From positions 1-33,687 of the forward strand of contig JAAXZI010000057.1 in NCBI GenBank assembly GCA_012719955.1: a stretch of 33,687 nt of DNA, given 5' to 3'. This document shows, piece after piece, positions 24,585 to 32,197 of this stretch. The stretch comes from Phycisphaerae bacterium (lineage in GTDB: Bacteria > Planctomycetota > Phycisphaerae > UBA1845 > PWPN01). The notes beneath the pieces were generated by a model. That model made no database searches and had not been told where the DNA came from. It saw only the letters and a program-made list of their open reading frames with translations. The position numbers and the translations under genes were made by a program. Each line of letters starts with the position of its first letter. Within the stretch, counting starts at the first letter, position 1.

Positions 24585-24622
24585 TTTGTTGTTCTTGGTT
24601 CCTTGTTCTTGGTCCCTTAACC
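24585..24622. repeat. Heptamer-like TTCTTGGTCC low-complexity tract
   Basis: A short tract of TTCTTGG and TTGTTC units lies between the protease and decoration genes. It belongs to the same low-complexity class as the long tract at 33480-33687. It breaks what would normally be a tight phage operon. Confidence 0.5.
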
Positions 24623-24634
24623 CCGAGTTACGGG

Positions 24635-25657
24635 TTACTCAGCACTAGCCACTTCCATGCCTGCTTCGCGCAAGGCCTCCTCGATCCAGGCCTCTTCGCT
24701 GGTCAGCATGGCCAGGGCTGGTTCGGCCCGGTATGCAGCCCGCGCCGAAGCGATCACCACGGCCCGGTTACGACCGCCGGCCGGCTCGTCGCCATGCGGC
24801 GGCTCCGTCCGACCGATGGAAACCACCACCGGCGCGGTGGCCAGCCACTCGTCGAAGCCGGCCGGGTCCTTCAGGGCCAGACTCATGGCCCACTCCTGCT
24901 GCGCGCCGGTCAGCTTGCCGGCCCGAAATGCCGCCTCGACCCGTTGACGCGCCTCCCGCTGAGCGACTTCGGCGGCCAAGGTTTCAAGCCGCTCGCTGGC
25001 CGCCGTCAGGACCGCCTCCATGTCACTGGCGTCCGGCAATCCGAGTCTCAGTCGCAGCCGTTCCACCACGGCTCCACCGGCGGACTCGCTGGTCTCGTTT
25101 TCCGTTCTCATTGGTTCCTGCGTCATCAGTTCCTCCCGATTGACAATCGGCCTCATTCCCACGATCGCCGGCTTGTTGGTCAGGGCCACCGAATGCAGCG
25201 CCTGCACGCGCCGGTCGCTCTTCCGCACGATGACCGCCGGCGAGAGATAGCGGTACTCGCGTGCCTCCAGCCGGGCCCGTCCGCCCGGGGTCCATTCCAC
25301 GTCCGCGTACAGCCCCGGTTCGGTGTTCTCGCCGGGCCGACACAGCGTCAGCGCCCGGATCCACCCGGCCGCCGGCGCCTGCCCGCTCGGTGAGGCATAC
25401 GGCCCGCCCAGGCTCTGATGCTCGTAATCCACCGGGATGTCGGTCCCGTGCTCCTCGAAAGCAGCCAGCACGGCCTGTCCGGCCGCCTCGTCCACCACGA
25501 ACGACCCGTTGGCCGACGCCACCCACCCCCACGGGGCGATCAACACCCGCGACGGCACGCCGCCGGGCACCGGCGTCGAATCAAGCACCACCCGCTCGCC
25601 GGTGACTTCGCCCATCGCCCCGGCTCGTTTCTCTGGTTTCCGCCGTTTAAGACGCAT
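24635..25657 (-). CDS. Mu I-like prohead protease/scaffold
   Basis: The 340-residue protein starts after GAGGAGGTG and matches Mu gpI-type proteins: IAPWGWVASANGSFVVDEAA, DIPVDYEHQSL (with candidate catalytic His), GWIRALTLC, LYADVEWTPGGRARLEAREY, RYLSPAVIV and HSVALTNKPAI. The C-terminal third is helical and charged, as expected for the scaffold part (LETLAAEVAQREARQRVEAA). The protein is needed for prohead assembly and matures itself and other head proteins. It normally follows portal and gpF/gpG; here the portal gene is 6.5 kb away. Confidence 0.85.
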   Translation of the reverse strand: MRLKRRKPEKRAGAMGEVTGERVVLDSTPVPGGVPSRVLIAPWGWVASANGSFVVDEAAGQAVLAAFEEHGTDIPVDYEHQSLGGPYASPSGQAPAAGWIRALTLCRPGENTEPGLYADVEWTPGGRARLEAREYRYLSPAVIVRKSDRRVQALHSVALTNKPAIVGMRPIVNREELMTQEPMRTENETSESAGGAVVERLRLRLGLPDASDMEAVLTAASERLETLAAEVAQREARQRVEAAFRAGKLTGAQQEWAMSLALKDPAGFDEWLATAPVVVSIGRTEPPHGDEPAGGRNRAVVIASARAAYRAEPALAMLTSEEAWIEEALREAGMEVASAE

Positions 25658-25938
25658 TGCCCACCTCCTCGCTGGTTAAGCACCCGAAGAACACTTTCCG
25701 CGTTCTTTTTGTGTCTCGGAGAAGTGAGCGCAAAAAGCCCCTCAAGGATCTGCGTCCATGGAAACGGGGGGATCATGTTCCTTGGCGGAATCATGTGCCT
25801 CGGCAGGATCATGCGACTTGGCGGGGTCATAAGCCCCCGAGCCCGAAGCGCAAGCGAGGGCTGGCCGCGCTGTGGCAACGTTTGACCCGTAGCTGCAAGC
25901 TGCTCAACAAGCGTCACTTGCGCAAGGAAGGAAGAGGC
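25658..25938. other. Intergenic stretch with 18-bp tandem repeats and planctomycete-type motif
   Basis: No gene is supported between the protease start and the MITE-like element. It contains the 18-bp tandem array and the motif CCCGAAGCGCAAGCGAGGG (about 25842-25860), a sequence I recall as frequent in planctomycete genomes. Confidence 0.5.
25766..25837. repeat. Four tandem 18-bp repeats
   Basis: Units start at 25766, 25784, 25802 and 25820; the best form is GGCGGRATCATGTGCCTC. They are about 70-80% alike. They lie upstream of the Mu I-like gene and could be protein-binding sites or slippage products. Confidence 0.6.
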
Positions 25939-26074
25939 ATTGAACCGCAAAGCCACGAGGCGCGCAAGGAGGAATAATCATTCCCAAACACAAGAAAGCG
26001 AAGAGAGCCAGAATCAATTTGCTCTCTTCGCTTTCTGTTTGTCTCTCTGCGTCTTTGCGTCTCTGCGGTTCAAT
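25939..26074. mobile_element. MITE-like inverted-repeat element (136 bp)
   Basis: Ends ATTGAACCGCA (25939-25949) and its exact complement at 26064-26074 are terminal inverted repeats that continue imperfectly for about 35 bp (GCAAAGCCACGAGG against GCAGAGACGCAAAG). Inside is a perfect 16-bp stem AGAAAGCGAAGAGAGC / GCTCTCTTCGCTTTCT (25993-26008 and 26021-26036) with a 12-base loop. It has no coding capacity and abuts the VanX stop at 26075, so the long hairpin could also terminate that gene. Confidence 0.7.
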
Positions 26075-26800
26075 CTATTTGTCAGTGAGCGGCACATCCA
26101 GCACCGAGCACCGCTCCCACCCCGGTGAATCGTAATGCCACCACTCGGATTTGAGCACTTTAAAACCGTGTTTCGTCATGATGGCGATGAGCAGATCGCG
26201 GTTTCGCCGGGCTGTCTCCGAGCCGCCGGCGTAGTCGACCCTGGCCCGCTCGCTGAATTCATCGTAGCCGGAGGGCATCTCCAGCTCCCGGCCATTTGCA
26301 TCCACCAGCGTGACATCCACGGCGACGCCGCGATTGTGCCGGGAGCCCTTGGCCGGGTCGGCCACGAAATCGGGGTTGGGCATGACCTGCCACATCATCT
26401 TCTGTACCGAGAGCGGCCGGTAGCCGTCGTAGACCTTCAGGCCAAGACCCTGTGCGGCCAGTTCATCCTGCACGCGTGCGAGCCGCCGAGCCACGCTTTC
26501 GCGAAGCATCGCCCGGTTGGCCGGGTACAGCACGCGCTTCATGAAGTTGTCCGTCGTGGCGTAGCGGATGTCCACGATGATCCGCGGGTCCACATCTTTG
26601 ACGTCCACCAGGGGCTCCTCACCGGCCGGGATGGCGGTCGCAGCCTGCGTGGCGGGATGGGAGGTCGAAAACGTACTGGCTGGAAGTGTGGCAGGTGCAG
26701 GGGACGTTGGTGCACCTGACGGCCACGTCCACCAGATCACCAAGCCGACCAGCGGCAGTGTCAACAGGATGAAAGCGTTGTCTTTGATGCGTTTATTCAC
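26075..26800 (-). CDS. VanX-type D-Ala-D-Ala dipeptidase (M15D), membrane-anchored
   Basis: The 241-residue product from GTG 26800 (GAGGAG just upstream) has one N-terminal transmembrane helix (FILLTLPLVGLVIWWTW), a Thr/Ser/Pro-rich spacer and a zinc peptidase domain. SRHNRGVAVDVTL supplies His155 and Asp162; EWWHYD supplies Glu219 and His222; VDIRYATTDNF and DGYRPL (Arg128) also match VanX. The family cleaves D-Ala-D-Ala dipeptide; exported relatives may trim peptidoglycan peptides or act as phage endolysins. It lies on the phage-gene strand between the I-like and portal genes. The anchor argues for an extracytoplasmic active site, unlike cytoplasmic VanX of resistance operons. Confidence 0.88.
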   Translation of the reverse strand: MNKRIKDNAFILLTLPLVGLVIWWTWPSGAPTSPAPATLPASTFSTSHPATQAATAIPAGEEPLVDVKDVDPRIIVDIRYATTDNFMKRVLYPANRAMLRESVARRLARVQDELAAQGLGLKVYDGYRPLSVQKMMWQVMPNPDFVADPAKGSRHNRGVAVDVTLVDANGRELEMPSGYDEFSERARVDYAGGSETARRNRDLLIAIMTKHGFKVLKSEWWHYDSPGWERCSVLDVPLTDK

Positions 26801-26943
26801 AGAGGCTCCTCGCGCATCGTCCCAGGTCTGTCCTGGAAGGATGTGGGTCATTGCGCGTGTGCCATATCAGACCGCGCCGGGCGCTGCTGAAATCGCATCA
26901 GCGGCCACCGCCGGCGGACTCATGCCCGTTTATGGGACATGGA

Positions 26944-29136
26944 TCAGTTCCGCACCACCGTTACCGTCCCGTCCATTCCGGCGACGTACACGTTGCCCTC
27001 TGCGTCGGCCGCGACCGGCGCCATCACGTGCAACTGCGGCGCGACCTGGTACTGCCACAGCACCTCGCCCGTGGCCGCGTCCAGGGCGTTCAGCACACCC
27101 TTGTTCGAGCAGGCGTACACGCGCCCAGCAGCCTCGACCGGGGGACACGGGAACCGGCCCATGGCGACCTTCTGCGTCCACACGGCTTTGCCTTCGGCGT
27201 TGTAGCGAGTAATGCCGTTGGACAGCCCGCGGGCGTAGAAGCCCTTGCCGTCCGCCGTCGGCCCGATGGCGGCGATGTTGTTCGCGATGTCACCCTTGTA
27301 CTTGCCGTCGAGTGTGTAGGCTCCGAGCAGGTATCCGCGGTCGGTCACAAAGAGAGTGTCGCCCACAATCACCGGCGAGCAGTCCGCCGGCGCGTGATAG
27401 CGCGACTTGCGGGTCGGTCCCGGCTGCTTCCACTTGAGTGAGCCATCGGCGGCATTGACGGCATAGAGGAATCCGTCCCACGCCCCGAAGTAGAGCACGC
27501 CGTCCTTGGCCACCAGCGGCATTTCGATGCTGAACAGTGCGTGCGGCTTCGACCAGTTGAGCTTGCCCGTCTTGCGGTCGATGGAGTGGACGAAGCCTTG
27601 CATGTCGCCCACGTAAACCGCGTCACCCATGATGGCCGGCGTGCCGTAGACCACTGCTCCGACCGGTCGTTTCCAGTTCAATTTGCCGTCGAGCCCGATC
27701 GAGAATACGCCCTCTTCCGCCGCGCTGAAGTACAGCGTTCCGTCCACCAGGGCCGGCGAATGGATGATCTCCACCTTCGTGTCGCACAGCGTGCGCAGGG
27801 CCGGCTTTTTGGCCGGACGCGCCCCGACGGCGCCCTTGGCCAGCGACACTTCACTGGTGGGGACATGGATCACCCGCCCGTCCGTAGTGGCCACGATGCA
27901 ACCGCTGTCCACGACCAGCGGACCGGCTTTCATGCCCGCGGTGAGTTCCGCGATCGGGAGGTAGGCCTTCGCGCCCGACGGCTGATAGATGAACTCAACG
28001 GCCCGATTGCTTTCTCCCGGCAAGCCCTCGGCCTTGACCTGGACGAAGTGTCTGCCCGGCAGAAGCCCCCTGGTCGGAATCATCCCCGAATAGACCCGGT
28101 CTCGCAGTTGCAGGGGCCCCTGGTTCTCTTTGCTGGCGTCGATGTCCGCCGTCATCTTGACCTGGGAGGCCTCCCCGTCCAAACGCACGATGACGGGAAC
28201 CGCCGTGCCCGATGATACCCATCCCGCCTTCGGTCGGAGCAGCTCAATTCCCGGATACTCCGGCCGCGCGATGGGCTTCTCCAGCACCTTCTGCATGGGC
28301 TTCTTCTCGTCCTGGTACCGGTACACCACGCGCAGCACGCCGTCCATCACCGAAATGATGCTGTACCCGGTGTTGGGGCCGAACGTCGAGCCGCCCATCA
28401 CGCTGTCCACGGTATTCCATCGTTGCTTGCTCACGCCGTGCCCGTGCCCCATGAGCAGCAGAACCACGTTGTGCTCACGGAGTACCTCCAGAAACCGCAA
28501 CTGTTCGAAAGGCGTCGAGAACTCGGTGGTGCTCAGCGGATGGTGCTGGAAAATGAACACCGGCCGGTCCTTCGGCACGCGGGCGAGGTCCTCGCGCAGC
28601 CAGTGGAGGGTCCGCGCCTCCAGGCAGGGCAGCGGCTCCTGGATGCCCGCGGAATCGACGCACACAAAGTGGCATCCGAATTTGTCGAAGGAGTAATGAT
28701 CTCCCCCGTATCGCTTGCGCAGAATCGCCGTCATGGCCGTCCAGGTGTTGTCGTGATTGCCCGGCGTGACGTAGAACGGGATTCCCATGGGCTTGAACAG
28801 AGACTCAAGGTGCTGCCATGTCCTGTCAATCACGCCATATTCGGTCACATCGCCCGTGGCGATGACGAAGGCCGGCGGGGGGGTGGTAATTCCCAGCGAG
28901 TCCAGCTTCTGCGGCTGCTGCGCCTCTTTGCAGATCCACGCGATCGCGGCCGTGCTGCGGGCGCCCTCTTCCCCCGTGGGCATCTTCGCCGTTCGCGTCA
29001 GCGGGCCGATGTGCAGGTCCGAGATGTGGAGAATGCAGAAATTCTCCACCGCCGGCGGGGCCGCCAGGAGCCCGGACGTGAAAAGAGCCGCGAGAACGAA
29101 ACCGCAAACTGCCTTCCAACGATACATCTTGTTCAC
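26944..29136 (-). CDS. Exported metallophosphoesterase fused to PQQ-type beta-propeller
   Basis: The 730-residue product has a signal peptide (ending GLLAAPPA), then a calcineurin-like phosphoesterase domain with all metal motifs: DLHIG (40-44), TGDV (94-97), GNHD (126-129), QHHP and GHGH. A linker domain follows at about residues 290-390. From about residue 400 there are PQQ/Trp-docking propeller repeats (GKLNWKRPVGAVVYGTPAI, GSLKWKQPG, GEVLWQYQVAP). Likely a periplasmic or surface phosphatase whose propeller binds substrate or partners. Start is GTG at 29136 or ATG three codons on; GAGGTG precedes. It is divergent from the membrane protein at 29267. Confidence 0.85.
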   Translation of the reverse strand: MNKMYRWKAVCGFVLAALFTSGLLAAPPAVENFCILHISDLHIGPLTRTAKMPTGEEGARSTAAIAWICKEAQQPQKLDSLGITTPPPAFVIATGDVTEYGVIDRTWQHLESLFKPMGIPFYVTPGNHDNTWTAMTAILRKRYGGDHYSFDKFGCHFVCVDSAGIQEPLPCLEARTLHWLREDLARVPKDRPVFIFQHHPLSTTEFSTPFEQLRFLEVLREHNVVLLLMGHGHGVSKQRWNTVDSVMGGSTFGPNTGYSIISVMDGVLRVVYRYQDEKKPMQKVLEKPIARPEYPGIELLRPKAGWVSSGTAVPVIVRLDGEASQVKMTADIDASKENQGPLQLRDRVYSGMIPTRGLLPGRHFVQVKAEGLPGESNRAVEFIYQPSGAKAYLPIAELTAGMKAGPLVVDSGCIVATTDGRVIHVPTSEVSLAKGAVGARPAKKPALRTLCDTKVEIIHSPALVDGTLYFSAAEEGVFSIGLDGKLNWKRPVGAVVYGTPAIMGDAVYVGDMQGFVHSIDRKTGKLNWSKPHALFSIEMPLVAKDGVLYFGAWDGFLYAVNAADGSLKWKQPGPTRKSRYHAPADCSPVIVGDTLFVTDRGYLLGAYTLDGKYKGDIANNIAAIGPTADGKGFYARGLSNGITRYNAEGKAVWTQKVAMGRFPCPPVEAAGRVYACSNKGVLNALDAATGEVLWQYQVAPQLHVMAPVAADAEGNVYVAGMDGTVTVVRN

Positions 29137-29266
29137 TTGACACCTCTTACTTGGGGTTGCACTTGAAATTTATATTTGTAAATTGCGATGCGAAAAATCG
29201 TTCTTTTGGGCTCTATTGGGCCGTTCTTTTTTCGGCAGTGTCCTTCATATAGGATGAGCCCGCAAT
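29137..29266. promoter_or_regulatory. AT-rich divergent promoter region
   Basis: This is the least GC-rich sequence in the right half. It contains the palindrome AATTTA/TAAATT (29167-29184), T-rich runs and CATATAGGATGAG before the plus-strand start. It must drive both the phosphoesterase and the membrane protein. Exact -10/-35 boxes cannot be fixed. Confidence 0.4.
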
Positions 29267-30856
29267 ATGCCAGAGCCAATTGTCCAATCTTCTTCGTCTT
29301 CTTCGGCGAACCGGTGGGGCGGGTCCGACCGCCACATGGTGGCAGCCCTGGTTCTCGTGGCCCTTGTGGTCCAGGCCCTGGCCTGGGTGGGGATCCTGCG
29401 GTTGCGCGGCGATGCGACCGCCTACGCCTTCCAGTCGCCCGATGCGCTGGAGTATGTGGCCCTGGGGCGCGGTCTCGCCTGGCAGGGGCGGTATGTCCAG
29501 CTTGATTCGGCCGGCCATCCACTGAGCGGCCCGGACACGTGGCGGACGCCCGGTTATCCCCTCTTTCTGGCTCTGATCATCCGCCTGGGAGGTGATTCGC
29601 CGCGGGTCCTGCTCGTTGCTCAGCAGATGCTGGCGGTGGCGACCGTGCCGTTGCTCTGGCTGGTGCTTTGCCGTCTAGCCCGGCCGCGCTGGGCGCTGCT
29701 GGCCGTGCTGGCCTGGTGCTGTGATCCGTTCCGTCTTTACTACAGCTTCTGGCTGATGTCGGAGACGCTCTTTACCTTCGTCCTGCTGGTGGCCTGTCTG
29801 GTGTGGGTCGGAAAGGGGCGAGGGGCGAGGGGCGAGGGACGAGGGACGAGGGACGGAGGAACAGAGGGACAGGGAGACGGAGGGATTGAGGGGGCGACAA
29901 GGAGACAAGGAGACAAGGGGACAAGGGGACAGGTGTCGGCTCCTTCAATTCGCAATTCTCTTGCGTTCATCCTTGGGCTTCTGGCCGGTTTGCTGGTCCT
30001 GATTCGTCCCATCGCATTGCCGCTGCCGCTCCTGGTCTTGGCCGGGATAGCGCTTGCCGGCTGGCGCGGCAGTTGGCGGAAGTGGCTCACGCTCAACCTG
30101 CTCTGCCTGCTGGGCATTTCCCTTACCCTCTGTCCCTGGCTGCTCCGCAATCGGCTTGTCGCCGGGCACTTCGCCCTCAGTCAGCAGAGCGGCGCCAGCC
30201 TCGCCTATCACAAGGTTGTGGATGTCACGCTCTGGTCGGAAGGCCGGCCGGAATATCGCTTTGACACCGAAGGGGCCGTTGCCGAGATCCGCGAGCGAAT
30301 CGATGTGCGCCTGCGGCATGAGTGGCCGGAGCGCTACCACCCGCTGAGCAAAGAGCAGCTCGAGACGTTGACCTGGCGGAACCTGAATTTCGGCAAGCCT
30401 GTGGCCGTAGACCCGTTTGACGCATCTTCCATGCTCTGGTCCATCGGGCTGGACATGCTGGCCGGGCGGCTCTGGGCTATGGTCAAGTGCTTCACGGTGC
30501 AGGGTTTGTTCATGCTGATCTTTCCGCTGGGGCTGATCTTGTGGCCGCCGGCCGGTTCCGGCGGCGCGCCGCTCTCGATGCTCCTGGGCGGTCGGGGGGG
30601 GCTGGCGGCGACGGTTATCCCCGGCCTGATCGGTGCCGTGTATGCGGCCCTGGCCGGGTGGATACTGGTTCGAGTGATCTTCGCCATGGTGCGCGGCCGC
30701 TGGCCGGCTGGTTTCTTCGCCCTTTGGCCGGCGCTGGCCATGTTCGCCTTCTCGCTGCCGTCCGAAGACCCCCGCTTCCGCCTGCCCCTCATCCCGCTTT
30801 TCTGGATCCTGGCCGTCGCCCAATCCCCCTCGCCGGAATTGAAAACTGGCAACTGA
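29267..30856 (+). CDS. Polytopic GT39/ArnT-like glycosyltransferase with minisatellite insert
   Basis: The 529-residue protein has about ten transmembrane helices (first VAALVLVALVVQALAWVGIL). After the first helix comes the acidic loop SPDALEYVALGRGLAW and then RTPGYPLFLALI, the pattern of GT39-like enzymes such as ArnT that use polyprenyl-phosphate sugars at the outer face of the membrane. Residues ~183-223 are a Gly/Arg/Asp-rich stretch (RGARGEGRGTRDGG) encoded by a purine minisatellite, in a loop between helices. The C-terminal helices end in FRLPLIPLFWILAVA. The last residues ELKTGN and stop come from an AACTGGCAACTGAGAACTG-type tract. Sugar and acceptor are unknown. Confidence 0.75.
   Translation: MPEPIVQSSSSSSANRWGGSDRHMVAALVLVALVVQALAWVGILRLRGDATAYAFQSPDALEYVALGRGLAWQGRYVQLDSAGHPLSGPDTWRTPGYPLFLALIIRLGGDSPRVLLVAQQMLAVATVPLLWLVLCRLARPRWALLAVLAWCCDPFRLYYSFWLMSETLFTFVLLVACLVWVGKGRGARGEGRGTRDGGTEGQGDGGIEGATRRQGDKGTRGQVSAPSIRNSLAFILGLLAGLLVLIRPIALPLPLLVLAGIALAGWRGSWRKWLTLNLLCLLGISLTLCPWLLRNRLVAGHFALSQQSGASLAYHKVVDVTLWSEGRPEYRFDTEGAVAEIRERIDVRLRHEWPERYHPLSKEQLETLTWRNLNFGKPVAVDPFDASSMLWSIGLDMLAGRLWAMVKCFTVQGLFMLIFPLGLILWPPAGSGGAPLSMLLGGRGGLAATVIPGLIGAVYAALAGWILVRVIFAMVRGRWPAGFFALWPALAMFAFSLPSEDPRFRLPLIPLFWILAVAQSPSPELKTGN
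29812..29932 (+). repeat. In-frame purine minisatellite inside the GT39-like gene
   Basis: About 120 bp of GGGGCGA, GGGACGA and then GGAGACAA / GGGGACAA units. The frame stays open. Complementary versions of the same units (TTGTCCCC, TTGTCTCC) occur in the tract at 33480-33687. Confidence 0.8.
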
Positions 30857-30977
30857 GAACTGTAAACTGCATTTCCCTTTGCGTTCCTTACGGCTTTGCG
30901 GTTTAATCTTGGCTTGTTCAAGCGGTCGGGCGTTAGCGTAAGGCCCGCCGTCAAACGCACGATGCGGGAGAACTACC

Positions 30978-31976
30978 ATGCGGGCGGGATTCATTGTAAC
31001 GGCTCTGGTCTCAATGGCGGCCCTGGCGTCGTTGAGCGGTTGCGGCTCCAATCGGTGCATTTTCTGCAATGCCTACCACCCCGGCACGCCGCTGGTTCGC
31101 CAGGGCGATGAGATCATGGCGGCCGGCCAGCTCTTTCACACCGGCACGCGCGTGGTGCTCTGGTTTGACCCCAAGGGTTATGACGCTTACCTGGCCCAGC
31201 CGTTCTTCGAGCGCGTCGGACGGGCCGCGACCCGCCCGGCCAAAGAGGCGCAGCATTACAGCCAGCGCAACCCCAAGCCCAGCGAGCTTCGGGCTTCCGT
31301 GGCTACCCAAGGCTGGACCCTCGAAAACCTCCAGCAGCACGTGGATCAATTTGTGATCCACTATGACGTGGCCGGCACCTCGCGCTTCTGCTTCTACATC
31401 CTGCAGGACATGCGCACTTTGTCCGTGCCCTTCCTGCTGGACGTGGACGGCACCATCTACCAGACGCTGGACCTCAAGGAGCGCGCCTGGCACGCCGGCG
31501 AGGCCAACGACCGCAGCGTCGGCATCGAGATCGCACACATGGGGGCCTATTCGCAGCCCGAGGCCATTCAGCGATACTATGCCTTTGATGAGCTGGGCCC
31601 GTATTTTGTGCTGCCCCCCAGCGCCAGCCAGAGCGGCGTGTTGACGATGGGCTTTGTGCCCCGCCCGGCCCGCAAGGAGCTTATCTCCGGCCCGATCCAC
31701 GGGCAAACGCTCTATCAGTACGACTACACCAACGAGCAGTATGAGGCCCTTATCAAGTTGACCGCCACGCTGCATCGCGTCTTGCCCAAGATGGCGCTCG
31801 ACGTGCCGCGAAACCCCGACGGCACCGTGCGGACTACCGTGCTTTCGCCCGAGGAGCTGAATGCCTGGTCGGGCCTTATTGGGCACTACCACGTGACTAG
31901 AGGCAAAATCGACCCCGGCCCGGCCTTTGACTGGGAGCGCGTCCTGCGCGGCGCCCGAAGGCAACTGGGGATGTGA
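30978..31976 (+). CDS. N-acetylmuramoyl-L-alanine amidase lipoprotein (Amidase_2)
   Basis: The 332-residue product has a lipoprotein signal with LSGC (Cys22). The Amidase_2 zinc domain covers about residues 115-320: QFVIHYDVAGTSRFC with His128, FLLDVDGTIYQTLDLKERAW, HAGEANDRSVGIEI with Glu184, and near the end GHYHVTRGKIDPGPAFDW with the second zinc His and Asp. It cleaves the amide between muramic acid and L-Ala of peptidoglycan. An insert between GIEI and the last motif (residues ~190-260) is longer than in AmpD. Four extra Cys/His near the N-terminus (CIFCNAYH) are unusual. It follows the GT39-like gene by 121 bp on the plus strand, opposite to the phage genes. Confidence 0.88.
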   Translation: MRAGFIVTALVSMAALASLSGCGSNRCIFCNAYHPGTPLVRQGDEIMAAGQLFHTGTRVVLWFDPKGYDAYLAQPFFERVGRAATRPAKEAQHYSQRNPKPSELRASVATQGWTLENLQQHVDQFVIHYDVAGTSRFCFYILQDMRTLSVPFLLDVDGTIYQTLDLKERAWHAGEANDRSVGIEIAHMGAYSQPEAIQRYYAFDELGPYFVLPPSASQSGVLTMGFVPRPARKELISGPIHGQTLYQYDYTNEQYEALIKLTATLHRVLPKMALDVPRNPDGTVRTTVLSPEELNAWSGLIGHYHVTRGKIDPGPAFDWERVLRGARRQLGM

Positions 31977-32197
31977 GGGAGCGGTCAGCGATCAGCGGTC
32001 AGCGGTCAGCTTTTGGCGAGAGGCCCCGATATCTGTGTGCCATGGCTCTTGAGCCGTGGTGGGGCGGCCCTGACGTCTGTGTGCCGTGGCTCTTGAGCCG
32101 TGGGGGGCGACTCGGGTATTTCGCGCCGCTCAAGAACAGTGGCCCGTTCCCCGCGCCGGCTGAAGCCCGCGGCTCTTGGCCGCCGCTTCGACACCCA
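31977..32197. repeat. Intergenic direct repeats between amidase and portal gene
   Basis: Heptamers GCGGTCA/GCGATCA occur four times at 31981-32008. Then a 34-bp direct repeat TCTGTGTGCC.TGGCTCTTGA... lies at 32032-32065 and 32076-32109; each unit contains the palindrome GGCTCTTGAGCC. No gene is present. The repeats sit exactly where plus-strand cargo meets the minus-strand portal gene. Confidence 0.65.
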
